Assembly (NCBI RefSeq): GCF_020141465.1
Contig: NZ_JAHSPD010000001.1
Location: forward strand, 834,501-898,500
Reading direction: 5' to 3'
From: Roseovarius carneus
GTDB taxonomy: Bacteria; Pseudomonadota; Alphaproteobacteria; Rhodobacterales; Rhodobacteraceae
DNA: 64,000 nucleotides
A program made the translations under genes and the position numbers. The notes below the pieces were generated by a model, which was not told the DNA's origin, searched no databases, and saw nothing but the letters and a program-made list of their open reading frames with translations. Shown here one piece after another: positions 10,004-18,605 of this stretch (positions within the stretch are counted from its first letter, which is position 1; every line of letters starts with the position of its first letter).

Positions 10004-11106
10004 CCAATCGTCCCCACGGGGCCGGACGCTCCTGTCTGGCCCCGGTGCAGCATCAGATGGTCCAAGAGAACGCAGGCCATCATCGCCTCACCCACCGGCA
10101 CGGCGCGGATACCCACGCACGGATCGTGGCGGCCCTTGGTGATCACTTCGGTAGCGCTGCCGTCCATGCGGATCGACGCGCGCGGGCTGAGGATCGACGA
10201 CGTCGGCTTCACCGCAAACCGCACGACAACATCCTGCCCGGTGGAGATGCCGCCAAGGATACCGCCCGCGTGATTGGAGCTATATTCCGGGCCGTTTTCG
10301 CCCATGTGAATCTCATCGGCGTTCTCTGTGCCCATCAATTCGGCGGCGGCCATGCCCTCGCCAATCTCCACACCCTTCACGGCGTTGATCGACATCATCG
10401 CGGCGGCCAGATCAGTGTCTAACTTGCCATAAATCGGCGCGCCCAGACCCGCAGGCAGGCCCCGCGCCACAAGCTCGATCACAGCCCCTACCGAGTTGTG
10501 ATCCTTGCGCAGCTTTTGCAAATACGCTTCCCACTCAGGCGCGGCCTGCGCATCGGGCAGCCAGAAATCATTGCCCTCGATCGCGTCCCAGTCAAAGCGC
10601 GCGCGGTCCAGCGCCATCGCGCCCATCCGCACCATGTAACCCTTGATCTCAATGCCTGGCAGCGCCGCTGCAAGGGCCGCGCGCGCTATGCCACCTGCCG
10701 CCACGCGCGCCGCCGTCTCGCGCGCGCTGCTCCGCCCGCCACCGCGATAATCGCGCAGCCCATATTTCTGGTGATAGGTGATATCCGCGTGACCGGGCCG
10801 GAACGTACTCGCGATATCGCCGTAATCGCGGCTGCGCTGATCGGTGTTCTCAATCATCAGCTGAATGGACGTGCCCGTGGTGCGCCCCTCAAAAACACCC
10901 GACAGAATCTGCACCGCATCAGGCTCATTGCGCTGGGTCATGTTTTTGTTCTGGCCGGGGCGGCGCTTGTCAAGCCAGTGCTGGATCATCGCCTCGGAAA
11001 TCTCCACACCCGGCGGGCAGCCATCGACGGTTGCCCCAAGGGCAGGCCCATGGCTTTCGCCCCATGTGGTGACGCGGAAAAGATGTCCAAATGTGTTCAG
11101 GCTCAT
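10000..11106 (-). CDS. aroC: Chorismate synthase
   Basis: A 368-residue enzyme that converts 5-enolpyruvylshikimate-3-phosphate to chorismate using reduced FMN, the last step of the shikimate pathway in the cytoplasm. Family signatures are clear: [18 protein letters not shown] near the N-terminus, [16 protein letters not shown], the [14 protein letters not shown] and [13 protein letters not shown] motifs, and the C-terminal [15 protein letters not shown]. Length is normal. The start at 11106 follows AAGGGAG. Its stop codon lies in the arm of the adjacent repeat element. Confidence 0.97.
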   Translation of the reverse strand: MSLNTFGHLFRVTTWGESHGPALGATVDGCPPGVEISEAMIQHWLDKRRPGQNKNMTQRNEPDAVQILSGVFEGRTTGTSIQLMIENTDQRSRDYGDIASTFRPGHADITYHQKYGLRDYRGGGRSSARETAARVAAGGIARAALAAALPGIEIKGYMVRMGAMALDRARFDWDAIEGNDFWLPDAQAAPEWEAYLQKLRKDHNSVGAVIELVARGLPAGLGAPIYGKLDTDLAAAMMSINAVKGVEIGEGMAAAELMGTENADEIHMGENGPEYSSNHAGGILGGISTGQDVVVRFAVKPTSSILSPRASIRMDGSATEVITKGRHDPCVGIRAVPVGEAMMACVLLDHLMLHRGQTGASGPVGTIG

Positions 11107-11173
11107 GGCGCGGCTCCCTTTGTGGGAGTGGTCTAGCGGCGCACAGCCCATGCCTCAAGGGCCTTTGCGCCTT

Positions 11174-11201
11174 TTGACAATGGCGCGGACGCCGCTACAG
11201 T
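11174..11201 (+). promoter_or_regulatory. Promoter of the ribbon-helix-helix gene
   Basis: A consensus TTGACA (11174-11179) is followed after 16 bases by TACAGT (11196-11201). The gene start is at 11245 with AAAGGA in front. The divergent aroC starts at 11106. Confidence 0.5.
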
Positions 11202-11244
11202 TACCATAACATCGATGCGCAACAAGCGATGAAAGGAAAAAACA

Positions 11245-11529
11245 ATGTGCCAACTCTTCGCGGGGCAAGACCCAAAACACTACACGCCCGTCACCCGCCG
11301 CATCCGGCTGAACGGCCAAAGCACGTCCATCCGGCTTGAGGCAAGCTTTTGGTGCATCATCGACGATATCGCCATGAGCCAGGGGATGACGACGCCGAAA
11401 TTCATCTCCACGCTCCATTCCGAGGTGCTTGAGCTTCATGGCGAGGCGCATAATTTCACGTCGCTCTTGCGCTGCGCGGCCCTTGTTTATATGGGCCAAA
11501 ACAACCCTTCCTCCCTCGCAGCAGAGTAA
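11245..11529 (+). CDS. Ribbon-helix-helix domain protein (RHH_4 type)
   Basis: A 94-residue protein. The strand RRIRLNGQSTSIRLEASFW is followed by two helices (IIDDIAMSQGMTTPKF and ISTLHSEVLELHGE), the arrangement of ribbon-helix-helix DNA-binding proteins. The family is common as a stand-alone gene in alphaproteobacteria, where its target is generally unknown. It has its own promoter and stands divergent to aroC. I cannot name a target. Confidence 0.75.
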   Translation: MCQLFAGQDPKHYTPVTRRIRLNGQSTSIRLEASFWCIIDDIAMSQGMTTPKFISTLHSEVLELHGEAHNFTSLLRCAALVYMGQNNPSSLAAE

Positions 11530-11538
11530 CGCGAAGCG

Positions 11539-11566
11539 CCTTGTAGTAGGGGATTACTACCCAAGG
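11539..11566. promoter_or_regulatory. Inverted repeat upstream of the glyoxalase/GMC operon
   Basis: GTAGTA (11543-11548) and TACTAC (11555-11560) form an inverted repeat, flanked by CCTTG (11539-11543) and CAAGG (11562-11566). It lies 52 bases before the first gene of the operon and after the stop of the RHH gene. It could bind a dimeric activator such as a LuxR-type regulator, or end transcription of the upstream gene; no T-run follows, which favours an operator. Confidence 0.4.
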
Positions 11567-11617
11567 CCGCGAATCACGGCCTAACCTGAATGATCGCCAA
11601 CATTCAGGGAGGGATAT

Positions 11618-12013
11618 GTGGCCAAACTCGTGCATAGCATGATCCGGGTTCTCGACGAGGACCGCTCAACCGCCTTTTACGATCAGGCCTTCGGGCTCAA
11701 GGTGGATCACAGGATCGACTTCGAAAGTTTCACCCTCGTTTATCTGCGCAATGGCGAGAACGATATCGAGCTGGAGCTGACAATCAACAAAGGACAGACC
11801 GAGCCCTATGATCTGGGCAACGGATACGGGCATATCGCCTTTGTCGTCGAGGATCTCGACGCCGAGCATGCCCGCTTCACCAAGGCGGGATGGGAGCCCC
11901 GCAAATTGGTGGATTTCGAGCGCGACGGCGAATTGCTGGCGCGCTTTTTCTTTGTGGCCGATCCGGATGGCTACGAGATCGAAGTGATGCAGCGGCACGG
12001 CCGCTACCGATAA
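11618..12013 (+). CDS. gloA: Lactoylglutathione lyase (glyoxalase I, VOC family)
   Basis: A 131-residue vicinal-oxygen-chelate protein with the two beta-alpha-beta-beta-beta repeats of glyoxalase I. The four metal ligands of the family can be matched: His in LVHSMIRVLD, Glu in NDIELELT, His in GYGHIAFVVED and Glu in YEIEVMQR. It should convert the methylglyoxal-glutathione hemithioacetal to S-lactoylglutathione in the cytoplasm. The GTG start at 11618 follows CAGGGAGGG. It leads an operon with a periplasmic dehydrogenase, so it may detoxify an aldehyde product of that pathway. Confidence 0.88.
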   Translation: MAKLVHSMIRVLDEDRSTAFYDQAFGLKVDHRIDFESFTLVYLRNGENDIELELTINKGQTEPYDLGNGYGHIAFVVEDLDAEHARFTKAGWEPRKLVDFERDGELLARFFFVADPDGYEIEVMQRHGRYR

Positions 12014-12037
12014 CAACAATTTTCTGGGAGGAAAGCT

Positions 12038-12559
12038 ATGACCACATCAACCACAGCCATCCTGACACGCCGCCAGCTTTTGGCGCGCGCAGGCAGCGCC
12101 ACGGCGATCGTCGCCATGGGCTCGGGCTTTATCGCAGCCCCCGACGCCTCGTGGGCCATGACCGTGACCAACGTCACCGAGCATGAAATGGCGACACTTT
12201 TGCAAATGGCGCGTGATATCTACCCGCATGACAAGATCGGTGATGAGTATTACGCCGTGGCCGTCAAAGGCTATGACAGCGAAGGCAGCGCCACCATGGT
12301 CGCCGAAGGTGTCGCCATGCTGGACGCCCGCGCGCAGGCCGCAGGCCACACCGATTACGTCAGCGCCAAATGGGAGGAAAACCGCGTCGCGATCCTGCGC
12401 GAGATCGAGGGCGAGGCCTTCTTCCAGACCGTGCGCGGGGGCCTTGTGACCGGCCTTTACAACCAGAAAGCCGTGTGGCCGATCTTTGGCTATGAGGGCG
12501 AAAGCTATTCCAAGGGTGGCTATATCGACCGCGGTTTCAACGACATCAACTGGCTGTAA
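12038..12559 (+). CDS. Tat-exported small subunit of GMC dehydrogenase (gluconate 2-dehydrogenase subunit 3 family)
   Basis: A 173-residue protein with a twin-arginine leader (TRRQLLARAGSATAIVAMGS, cleavage probably near residues 33-40). The rest is helical and resembles the small subunits of FAD-dependent glucose, sorbitol and gluconate dehydrogenases (LLQMARDIYPHDKIGDEYY). In those enzymes the small subunit carries the Tat signal and takes the flavoprotein subunit, which has none, to the periplasm. The next gene, 14 bases downstream, encodes such a flavoprotein. GGAGG precedes the start. Confidence 0.85.
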   Translation: MTTSTTAILTRRQLLARAGSATAIVAMGSGFIAAPDASWAMTVTNVTEHEMATLLQMARDIYPHDKIGDEYYAVAVKGYDSEGSATMVAEGVAMLDARAQAAGHTDYVSAKWEENRVAILREIEGEAFFQTVRGGLVTGLYNQKAVWPIFGYEGESYSKGGYIDRGFNDINWL

Positions 12560-12573
12560 GGGGAGGATTTCAC

Positions 12574-14142
12574 ATGGCACAATTCGACAAGACTGACGAC
12601 AGCGTCGTCGTGGTTATCGGCACCGGCGCGGGCGGCGGTGTTTTGGCAAATGAGCTGGCGCAGAAGGGCGTCAAAGTGGTGGCCCTTGAGGCCGGCGCGC
12701 GGCACCTGCCTCAGGATTATATCAACGATGAGTGGGACAGTTTCGGGCAGCTCGCATGGACCGATGCGCGCACCACATCAGGCGATTGGCGCGTGGCCAC
12801 GGATTTCTCGGGCTTGCCGACATGGATCGTGAAAGCCGTGGGCGGGGCAACCACCCATTGGGCGGGGGCGTCCTTGCGCTTTCAGGATCACGAATGGAAA
12901 GCCAAGACCACTTACGGCGAGGTTGAGGGCGCGAACCTTCTCGACTGGCCCATCGACCCACGCGAGATGGACGACTACTACACACGCGCCGAAAACAAGA
13001 TGGGCGTCACCAATACCGGCGATCGCCCCCCGCTGCCCGGCAATAACAACTACAAGGTCTTTGAGGCTGGCGCCAAAAAGCTGGGCTACAAGGACGTGCA
13101 CACCGGCAACATGGCGATCAATGCGACCGAATATGACGGCCGTGCGGCCTGCCAACAGACCGGCTTTTGCTTTCAGGGCTGCAAATTCGGCGCCAAATGG
13201 TCCACCGCCTACACCGACATTCCCCAAGGGGAGGCGACGGGCAACTTGGAGGTGCGCGAGAACGCACATGCGGCGCGGATCGTGCACAATGACGAGGGCA
13301 AGGTGACGGGCGTCGAATATTACGACGCGGACGGCAACCTGCAAACGCAGATGGCGCGGATTGTGAGCGTCGCCGCCAACTCCATCGAGAGCCCGCGCCT
13401 GCTGCTCAACTCCGCGTCCGAGATGTTCCCGGACGGGCTCGCCAACAGCTCGGGCCAGGTGGGGCGCAACTATATGCGGCACATGACGGCCTCGGTCTAT
13501 GCGCTGTTTGATCAGCCGGTGCGGATGTGGCGTGGCACGACCATGGCAGGCATCATCACCGATGAGGCCAAACACAAGCCCGAGCGCGGCTTTGTCGGCG
13601 GATACGAGATGGAAACCCTCGCGCTTGGCATCCCATTCATGGCGGCCTTCCTGAACCCCGGCGCATGGGGGCGCGAGTTCACGACCGCTCTGGATGGCTA
13701 TGAGAACATGGCCGGCATGTGGATCGTGGGCGAGGATATGCCGCAAGAAAGCAACCGCGTGACGCTGAACCCGGATGTGAAGGATCAGTTCGGCCTGCCC
13801 GCACCCAACGTGCATTTCACAGATCACCCCAACGATGTGGCCATGCGCGAGCACGCGTACAGCCAAGGCATCGCGGTCTATGAGGCAGTCGGCGCCACGC
13901 GGGTCATGCCCACGCCGCCCTACCCGTCCACGCACAACCTCGGGACCAACCGCATGTCAGAGCGGCCAGAGGACGGTGTGGTCAACAAATGGGGCCAAAC
14001 CCACGATATCGCGAACCTGTTCATCTCCGACGGCTCGCAGTTCACCACCGGGGCCGCCGAGAACCCAACGCTCACAATCGTGGCACTAGCCATCCGCCAG
14101 GCCGAGCATATCGCAGCCGAGATGGAAGCGGGGACGATCTGA
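12574..14142 (+). CDS. GMC-family FAD dehydrogenase large subunit with a predicted 3Fe-4S site
   Basis: A 522-residue GMC oxidoreductase. The FAD motif is VVIGTGAGGGVLANEL near the N-terminus and the C-terminal GMC signature holds the catalytic His (STHNLGTNRM) and NPTLTIVALAIRQAEHI. Three cysteines, C193-X5-C199-X3-C203 (CQQTGFCFQGC), match the spacing of the 3Fe-4S ligands in Burkholderia-type FAD glucose dehydrogenase. It has no signal peptide, which fits export together with the Tat-tagged small subunit encoded just upstream. The multihaem cytochrome c subunit usual for such complexes is missing here, so its electron acceptor is unknown. Substrate is probably a sugar or polyol. Confidence 0.85.
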   Translation: MAQFDKTDDSVVVVIGTGAGGGVLANELAQKGVKVVALEAGARHLPQDYINDEWDSFGQLAWTDARTTSGDWRVATDFSGLPTWIVKAVGGATTHWAGASLRFQDHEWKAKTTYGEVEGANLLDWPIDPREMDDYYTRAENKMGVTNTGDRPPLPGNNNYKVFEAGAKKLGYKDVHTGNMAINATEYDGRAACQQTGFCFQGCKFGAKWSTAYTDIPQGEATGNLEVRENAHAARIVHNDEGKVTGVEYYDADGNLQTQMARIVSVAANSIESPRLLLNSASEMFPDGLANSSGQVGRNYMRHMTASVYALFDQPVRMWRGTTMAGIITDEAKHKPERGFVGGYEMETLALGIPFMAAFLNPGAWGREFTTALDGYENMAGMWIVGEDMPQESNRVTLNPDVKDQFGLPAPNVHFTDHPNDVAMREHAYSQGIAVYEAVGATRVMPTPPYPSTHNLGTNRMSERPEDGVVNKWGQTHDIANLFISDGSQFTTGAAENPTLTIVALAIRQAEHIAAEMEAGTI

Positions 14143-14170
14143 TTTTGGAGAGTTGTGAAGATTAGAAAAG

Positions 14171-14196
14171 GGGCGGCTTTCGGGCCGCCCTTTTTT
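14171..14196 (+). terminator. Rho-independent terminator of the GMC operon
   Basis: GGGCGGC (14171-14177) pairs with GCCGCCC (14184-14190) around a six-base loop and is followed by six T residues. It lies 28 bases after the GMC stop. Confidence 0.92.
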
Positions 14197-14353
14197 GTGC
14201 GTGGGCGATGGGCTAAGCGCGATGATGCTACTTACTTAAAACGTGCAGCACATGGATAGATTTTGAACAGTGTGTTTGTGAAGGTGTTACGAAGGAGGGT
14301 TTTTCAGGTGGTCGGTAAGGTCCGGTATGCGGGATGAAATGGTCATTCGAACG

Positions 14354-15967
14354 TCAACTCATTCCCGTTTTTCGATGCGAAGGCATATGATCAATGATTG
14401 TCTGCTCGGTCTCGGCTTCCCAAAAATAATAGATTCGCAAGCAACGCTTGGGATCGCGAGAGTTTCCGTTAGTTTTTATGTGCCAATCGACGTTGTAGCG
14501 TCTGCCTTTCCAATCCGCCGGATAAGTGTCACCCCCACAAGATGCATTAATAATCCCATTCTCCACGGTGACATCGCGAAGCGAGCCTCCGCCGTTGACG
14601 CGCGTTTCGTGGTGTTCAGTCGCAAGCCAAGCGACAGAGCGGGCCACCAATTCAACGTTCTCGTACTCAGGCGACTTTAGCATGCGGCGCGCAGACGGCG
14701 TCAAAAGAACCCTGTCAGGATAGGTTTCATCGAGCCAATCAACAAAATCACCCCACTCCAAAGGCAATGGAGGCTCAGCAGGTGTTGTTTCACCGCCCTT
14801 GGCCAAGGCGTCCTGCAGCTGCCGGACCTTGAACAACAGCGCACGATTTTCTTGCTCGGCGGCCTGAGCGCGGGCCTCGGCGGCGTCGCTTAATTCAACG
14901 TAGCCGTCAATCTCAGAGTTCTTTTCCGTGACTTCGTTTTCCAAACTGTCGATCAGCGACTGTGCCGCTTCTAGCAACTCTGCGTCAGGCGCAGCTCGGT
15001 CGCTTTGGTCTTTGGCCTTAAAACGACGGCTGGTTGTTCGGACGCTGGAAAAATCCAAAACCTCTTTGCCAAGGCGTGTGGTGGAAATGCTGGTTTCAGC
15101 GGCAAGGTTCCGTAGCAACGCAGCGCAACTGTCTGCGACCGTTGCATCACGCAGATTTCCACCAAGGAACAAGCGATGACCATAAGGGTCATCTGTTGGG
15201 GAAAATCCTGGCATGTAGGCGCGGACACCTGCGCTAAATACAGAACGGTACTTCCCAAATCGTTTCGTCAGGACCCAAGTCTGTTCTTCCGGTATCCTCA
15301 CAACACGCGCCATCCCCGCGACGGCTTTTGCCACCGACACATCGTCAATCAGTGGTGTGCTGCCTTGGCCCTGCGGCAGAACGACAACGAAAACAGGTAG
15401 GCGGCGTTCTGGGTCTTCCAGATGATCGCAAAGGTCTTCAGCATCGTTTTCAGTGTTGATGGTTCGCGGGATTTTCAAGATATCGCGCGATCCACGGATC
15501 AGGCCGGGTGCCTCAATCATCTGCAAGATCGTGCCGGGCACGTGAGGTTCAACCGAAAAGTCAGCCTCTGTGGTGCTGACAATCAAACGCAAGCTCAGAT
15601 GAGGACGCTGTCCGACCCCGCCGCCGACGACCACCTCAGTTGACCAGATACGTCCTGCGACATTCTTGTCGGGGTCCTCGGCGCGCAATGCCCATAGGTC
15701 CATCGCGTCTGTGGAGATCCGCACGGCGGCACTGTTGCGCCCGCCAGCCATCAGGTCAAAATCGCAGTGATCCCACGCCTCTTTAGGCAATGCTGCGCCT
15801 GCGCGTCTGCTTGCCCATTGCAGAACAGCCACACGGGCGGCGTTAGAAGATGCGACAAAATCTTCGCCGTCCAGCTGGGCAGACACGCGCAGGATTTCGA
15901 TGTTCCGCGCCGAGCGAGGCATCGTTCTTGCGAGGGGGGAGAGGGCATCGGCGAAGATGGTTGCCAT
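14354..15967 (-). CDS. Orphan protein with coiled coil and RelE-like C-terminal segment
   Basis: A 537-residue protein I do not recognise. Residues 1-320 look like a mixed alpha/beta region, with VFVVVLPQGQGSTPLIDD (192-209) and SAGVRAYMPGFSPTDDP (245-261) as striking stretches. Residues 328-390 form a predicted coiled coil. Residues 485-530 (GRRYNVDWHIK, DPKRCLRIYYFW, DHMPSH) resemble the beta-sheet core of RelE/HigB-like RNases by eye. The start at 15967 is the first Met after a non-coding-like stretch, with a weak AGAAAG in front. It stands alone, with lower GC than neighbours. A single-gene defence protein or large toxin is my best guess. Confidence 0.75.
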   Translation of the reverse strand: MATIFADALSPLARTMPRSARNIEILRVSAQLDGEDFVASSNAARVAVLQWASRRAGAALPKEAWDHCDFDLMAGGRNSAAVRISTDAMDLWALRAEDPDKNVAGRIWSTEVVVGGGVGQRPHLSLRLIVSTTEADFSVEPHVPGTILQMIEAPGLIRGSRDILKIPRTINTENDAEDLCDHLEDPERRLPVFVVVLPQGQGSTPLIDDVSVAKAVAGMARVVRIPEEQTWVLTKRFGKYRSVFSAGVRAYMPGFSPTDDPYGHRLFLGGNLRDATVADSCAALLRNLAAETSISTTRLGKEVLDFSSVRTTSRRFKAKDQSDRAAPDAELLEAAQSLIDSLENEVTEKNSEIDGYVELSDAAEARAQAAEQENRALLFKVRQLQDALAKGGETTPAEPPLPLEWGDFVDWLDETYPDRVLLTPSARRMLKSPEYENVELVARSVAWLATEHHETRVNGGGSLRDVTVENGIINASCGGDTYPADWKGRRYNVDWHIKTNGNSRDPKRCLRIYYFWEAETEQTIIDHMPSHRKTGMS

Positions 15968-16144
15968 GGGGTCACTTTCTAAGATGTTGTGATTCAATTT
16001 CAGATTGCACGAATGGCAACTGTCGGACAACCGCCCGAACTTGCCAAACTCCACTTACTGTGCATTTGCTGCCGTTCGTCTATAACGCAACATCTGGTAT
16101 TTCGGGCTCGAACCTGCCCTTCGCTGCATCAGCAACAACCCCCC
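15968..16144. other. Non-coding stretch upstream of the orphan gene
   Basis: No credible gene is seen between the orphan gene and the aminotransferase remnant. The sequence is less GC-rich than the core. It includes a T-loop-like GGGCTCGAACC (16104-16114) without the rest of a tRNA. It should hold the promoter for the minus-strand orphan gene, but I could not pick convincing -35/-10 boxes. Confidence 0.5.
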
Positions 16145-16312
16145 TCAAACCATCCCCTCAAGCGCCCGCACGGCCCGCAAAACCTCATCCTCGGTATTAT
16201 AATATTCCGCACCATGCGCAGCATCACGGGCAGGTTCCGGCGCTCGGCGTCGATGCGGGTGGTGCCAGGCCCTGAGGTGCCGATCACATAGCCCTCAGCA
16301 CGGACCCTTTCA
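16145..16312 (-). pseudogene. 3'-end remnant of a class V aminotransferase gene (partial duplicate)
   Basis: This piece is nearly the same as the last about 160 bases of the intact aminotransferase gene at 17213-18382, with long identical blocks from the stop codon (16145-16147) inward. The decoded peptide GYVIGTSGPGTTRIDAERR and LPVMLRM matches, then a one-base deletion shifts the frame before the original C-terminus. No more of the gene is present upstream. It is in the same orientation as the intact copy, and the two copies flank the VIT-family gene. Confidence 0.85.
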
Positions 16313-16395
16313 CTAAATCTGCATGCAGTAAGTCGTCCTTTCCCGCGCCAAGCCTCTATCACTGTTGCCCACGGCACATTGAGCAAGATACCCAT

Positions 16396-16450
16396 TCCAA
16401 AGCATTTCGAACTATAGTCGGACCTCAAGTATGATTAGAAATGCTTTGGA
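16396..16450. promoter_or_regulatory. Perfect 13-bp inverted repeat at the start of the VIT gene
   Basis: TCCAAAGCATTTC (16396-16408) and GAAATGCTTTGGA (16438-16450) are perfect inverted copies, 29 bases apart. The right arm ends 14 bases before the chosen ATG at 16465, so it falls in the promoter/leader. It could be a regulator site for a metal-responsive factor, a leader hairpin, or ends of a lost small element. Confidence 0.5.
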
Positions 16451-16464
16451 TTGAGGAACAGACC

Positions 16465-17169
16465 ATGACACATCCCAGCACGCATCCTGGCCAGCCGCAC
16501 TATATCAATCGGAGCGGTTGGTTGCGCGCCGCCGTCCTTGGGGCAAATGACGGCATTGTCTCGGTGTCCGCGCTGGTTGTTGGCGTCGCGGCCTCTGGCG
16601 CTGAGATCGGCGCCATTATGATAGCGGGTGTTGCAGGTCTGACAGCGGGGGCGATGTCCATGGCAGCGGGCGAATATGTGTCCGTCTCCTCCCAATCCGA
16701 TATCGAACGGGCTGATATAAAGCGCGAAAAAATTGCGTTGGAGGAAATGCCGGAAGCAGAATTTGAGGAATTGGTCGAGATTTACCGCGAGCGCGGATTG
16801 AGCGAGGACACCGCGCAGACGGTGGCGCGCGAACTTAGTGAGAAAAACGCGTTGGCGGCCCATGTCAGAGATGAGCTGGGGCTTTCAGAAATGCACTCGG
16901 CAAACCCTCTCCAAGCTGCAATCACCTCCGCTCTCACCTTCAGCTTGGCCGCGGCAATCCCTGTATTGGGTGCGGCCTTCGCGCCTGTGTCTTTGACAAT
17001 ACCCGTTGTTTTGTTTGTCACAATTATTGCCCTTGCCGGCCTCGGCGCCCTTGGGGCCAAAGCCGGTGGCGCGCCCCTACTGCGTGCGGCCATCAGGGTC
17101 GTCGGCTGGGGTGTCTTGGCCATGAGCGTTACAGCCGGTGTCGGATGGGCCTTCGGGGTAAGCGTCTAA
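16465..17169 (+). CDS. VIT/CCC1-family iron or manganese transporter
   Basis: A 234-residue membrane protein of the vacuolar iron transporter family. The first helices contain RAAVLGANDGIVSVSALVVG and AGAMSMAAGEYVSVSSQSD, the hallmark segments. A hydrophilic helical metal-binding loop rich in Glu follows (about residues 75-140), then three C-terminal helices. Bacterial members export Fe2+ or Mn2+ from the cytoplasm. The ATG at 16465 is chosen over one at 16441 because GAGGAA (16453-16458) lies at proper distance. It is flanked by two copies of an aminotransferase 3' end. Confidence 0.88.
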   Translation: MTHPSTHPGQPHYINRSGWLRAAVLGANDGIVSVSALVVGVAASGAEIGAIMIAGVAGLTAGAMSMAAGEYVSVSSQSDIERADIKREKIALEEMPEAEFEELVEIYRERGLSEDTAQTVARELSEKNALAAHVRDELGLSEMHSANPLQAAITSALTFSLAAAIPVLGAAFAPVSLTIPVVLFVTIIALAGLGALGAKAGGAPLLRAAIRVVGWGVLAMSVTAGVGWAFGVSV

Positions 17170-17212
17170 CACAGGCCCGTTCTTTGCCAATCTTCACTGG
17201 CCGCACTCCCGC

Positions 17213-18382
17213 TCAAACCATCCCCTCAAGCGCCCGTACGGCCCCTATGACCTCCGCTTCGGTGTTAAAATAATGCGGTGCCATGCGCAGCATCACGGGC
17301 AGGTCCCGGCGCTCGGCGTCGATGCGGGTGTTGCCCGGCCCTGAGGTGCCGATCATGTAGCCCGCGTCGGCCATCTGGGCGGTCAATGCCTCTGCGTCGC
17401 CGCCCTCCACCGAAAAACTGACGATGCCGCACCGCTCGGCCCCCAGATCGCGCACCTCGACGCCGGGCACGGCGTCCAGCGCCCCTCGCGCGACCCCCGC
17501 CAAATCCTTCACACGCGCCTCAATCGCCTCAATCCCAATCGCATCGGCATAGTCAAACGCCGCCCCAAGCCCCGCGCGCAGGGCATAGGCGTTCTCCCAG
17601 GTCTCGAACCGCCGGGCGTCCGCGCGAAGCGCGTACCGGTCCCGCGCCACCCAAGGTGCGCCGTAGAAATCAATCATTGCGGGTTCAATCGTCTCCAGCC
17701 ACTTTTCCGCGACATAGAGAAACCCGGTCCCGCGCGGGCCACGCAGAAACTTGCGCCCCGTGGCCGACAGGAAATCACAGCCAAGTACCGCCACGTCGAT
17801 CTTGATCTGTCCCGCCGCCTGACAGGCATCCAGAAGATAGGGCACGCCATGCGCCCGAGCGATGCGTCCCACACCCTCAGCGGGGTTCACCAGGCCGCCA
17901 TTGGTGGGCACCCATGTGATCGCGATCAGCCCCACATCCGGCCCCATCGCCGCCTCCAGCGCCCCAAGGTCCAGCGCGCCTGAGGCGTCCGAGGGGATCA
18001 CCTCGATCACCAGCCCCTCACGCTTGGCGCGCTGCAACATGGCGACGTAATTGGCGGCATACTCCGCCTCGCAGGTCAGGATGCGCGCACCCGGCTCCAA
18101 AGGCAGCGCATAGAAGGCATGACACCACGCCACGGTCGCATTCTCCAGCAAGGCAATCTCATGCCGCTTGGCCCCGATATGACGCGCCGTGCTGTCATAG
18201 ACCCGCTCCAACAGAGCGTCCTGTGCGGCATGCGCCTCATACCCGCCAATCCGCGCCTCAAGCTGGATATGCTCCACGATGGCATCCACCACGGGCTGCG
18301 GCATCAGCGCCGACCCACAGGCCAGCAGATGCACAGGACCCCCAATGCCGGGCGTCTCGCGCCGGATCCGCTCAATATCCAT
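17213..18382 (-). CDS. Class V aminotransferase (cysteine desulfurase/isopenicillin-epimerase-like)
   Basis: A 389-residue PLP enzyme of aminotransferase class V. The PLP lysine is in SATGRKFLRGPRGTGFLYV (about residues 208-226), and the Asp and His-like positions precede it in LLDACQAAGQIKIDV. The C-terminus has GTSGPGNTRIDAERR. It lacks an obvious active-site Cys loop of SufS or IscS and has no Fe-S genes nearby, so a C-S lyase or an aminotransferase on a small amino acid is as likely as desulfurase. GGGAG precedes the ATG at 18382. A partial, decayed copy of its 3' end lies 1.07 kb downstream. Confidence 0.8.
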   Translation of the reverse strand: MDIERIRRETPGIGGPVHLLACGSALMPQPVVDAIVEHIQLEARIGGYEAHAAQDALLERVYDSTARHIGAKRHEIALLENATVAWCHAFYALPLEPGARILTCEAEYAANYVAMLQRAKREGLVIEVIPSDASGALDLGALEAAMGPDVGLIAITWVPTNGGLVNPAEGVGRIARAHGVPYLLDACQAAGQIKIDVAVLGCDFLSATGRKFLRGPRGTGFLYVAEKWLETIEPAMIDFYGAPWVARDRYALRADARRFETWENAYALRAGLGAAFDYADAIGIEAIEARVKDLAGVARGALDAVPGVEVRDLGAERCGIVSFSVEGGDAEALTAQMADAGYMIGTSGPGNTRIDAERRDLPVMLRMAPHYFNTEAEVIGAVRALEGMV

Positions 18383-18605
18383 GATGTCTCTCCCTTTGGC
18401 CGCGATGCTAGGCGCGCAGGCAAAGGGGCGTCAATCGCTGGGTGGGGAAAAGGGGGAGGGTTTTGGTGGATGCAGTTCAGAGGGGAGCAGAGGGTGGATT
18501 GCGGACTTTCGCTGCGGGCCATACCAAGGGCAGCTATGCGCAGATAGCGACCTTTGCAAAGTTGGGCCGAACGATTACAGATCATACAAATTTCACGGGG
18601 GACCA

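Noticed and set aside
16104..16114. tRNA T-loop-like sequence GGGCTCGAACC, possibly a tRNA remnant or attachment site
   Set aside because: Distances to a CCA end and acceptor stem do not fit, and no D or anticodon arm is seen.
16129..16428. A 99-residue open frame on the minus strand as a real gene
   Set aside because: It is the frameshifted aminotransferase remnant plus random upstream codons.
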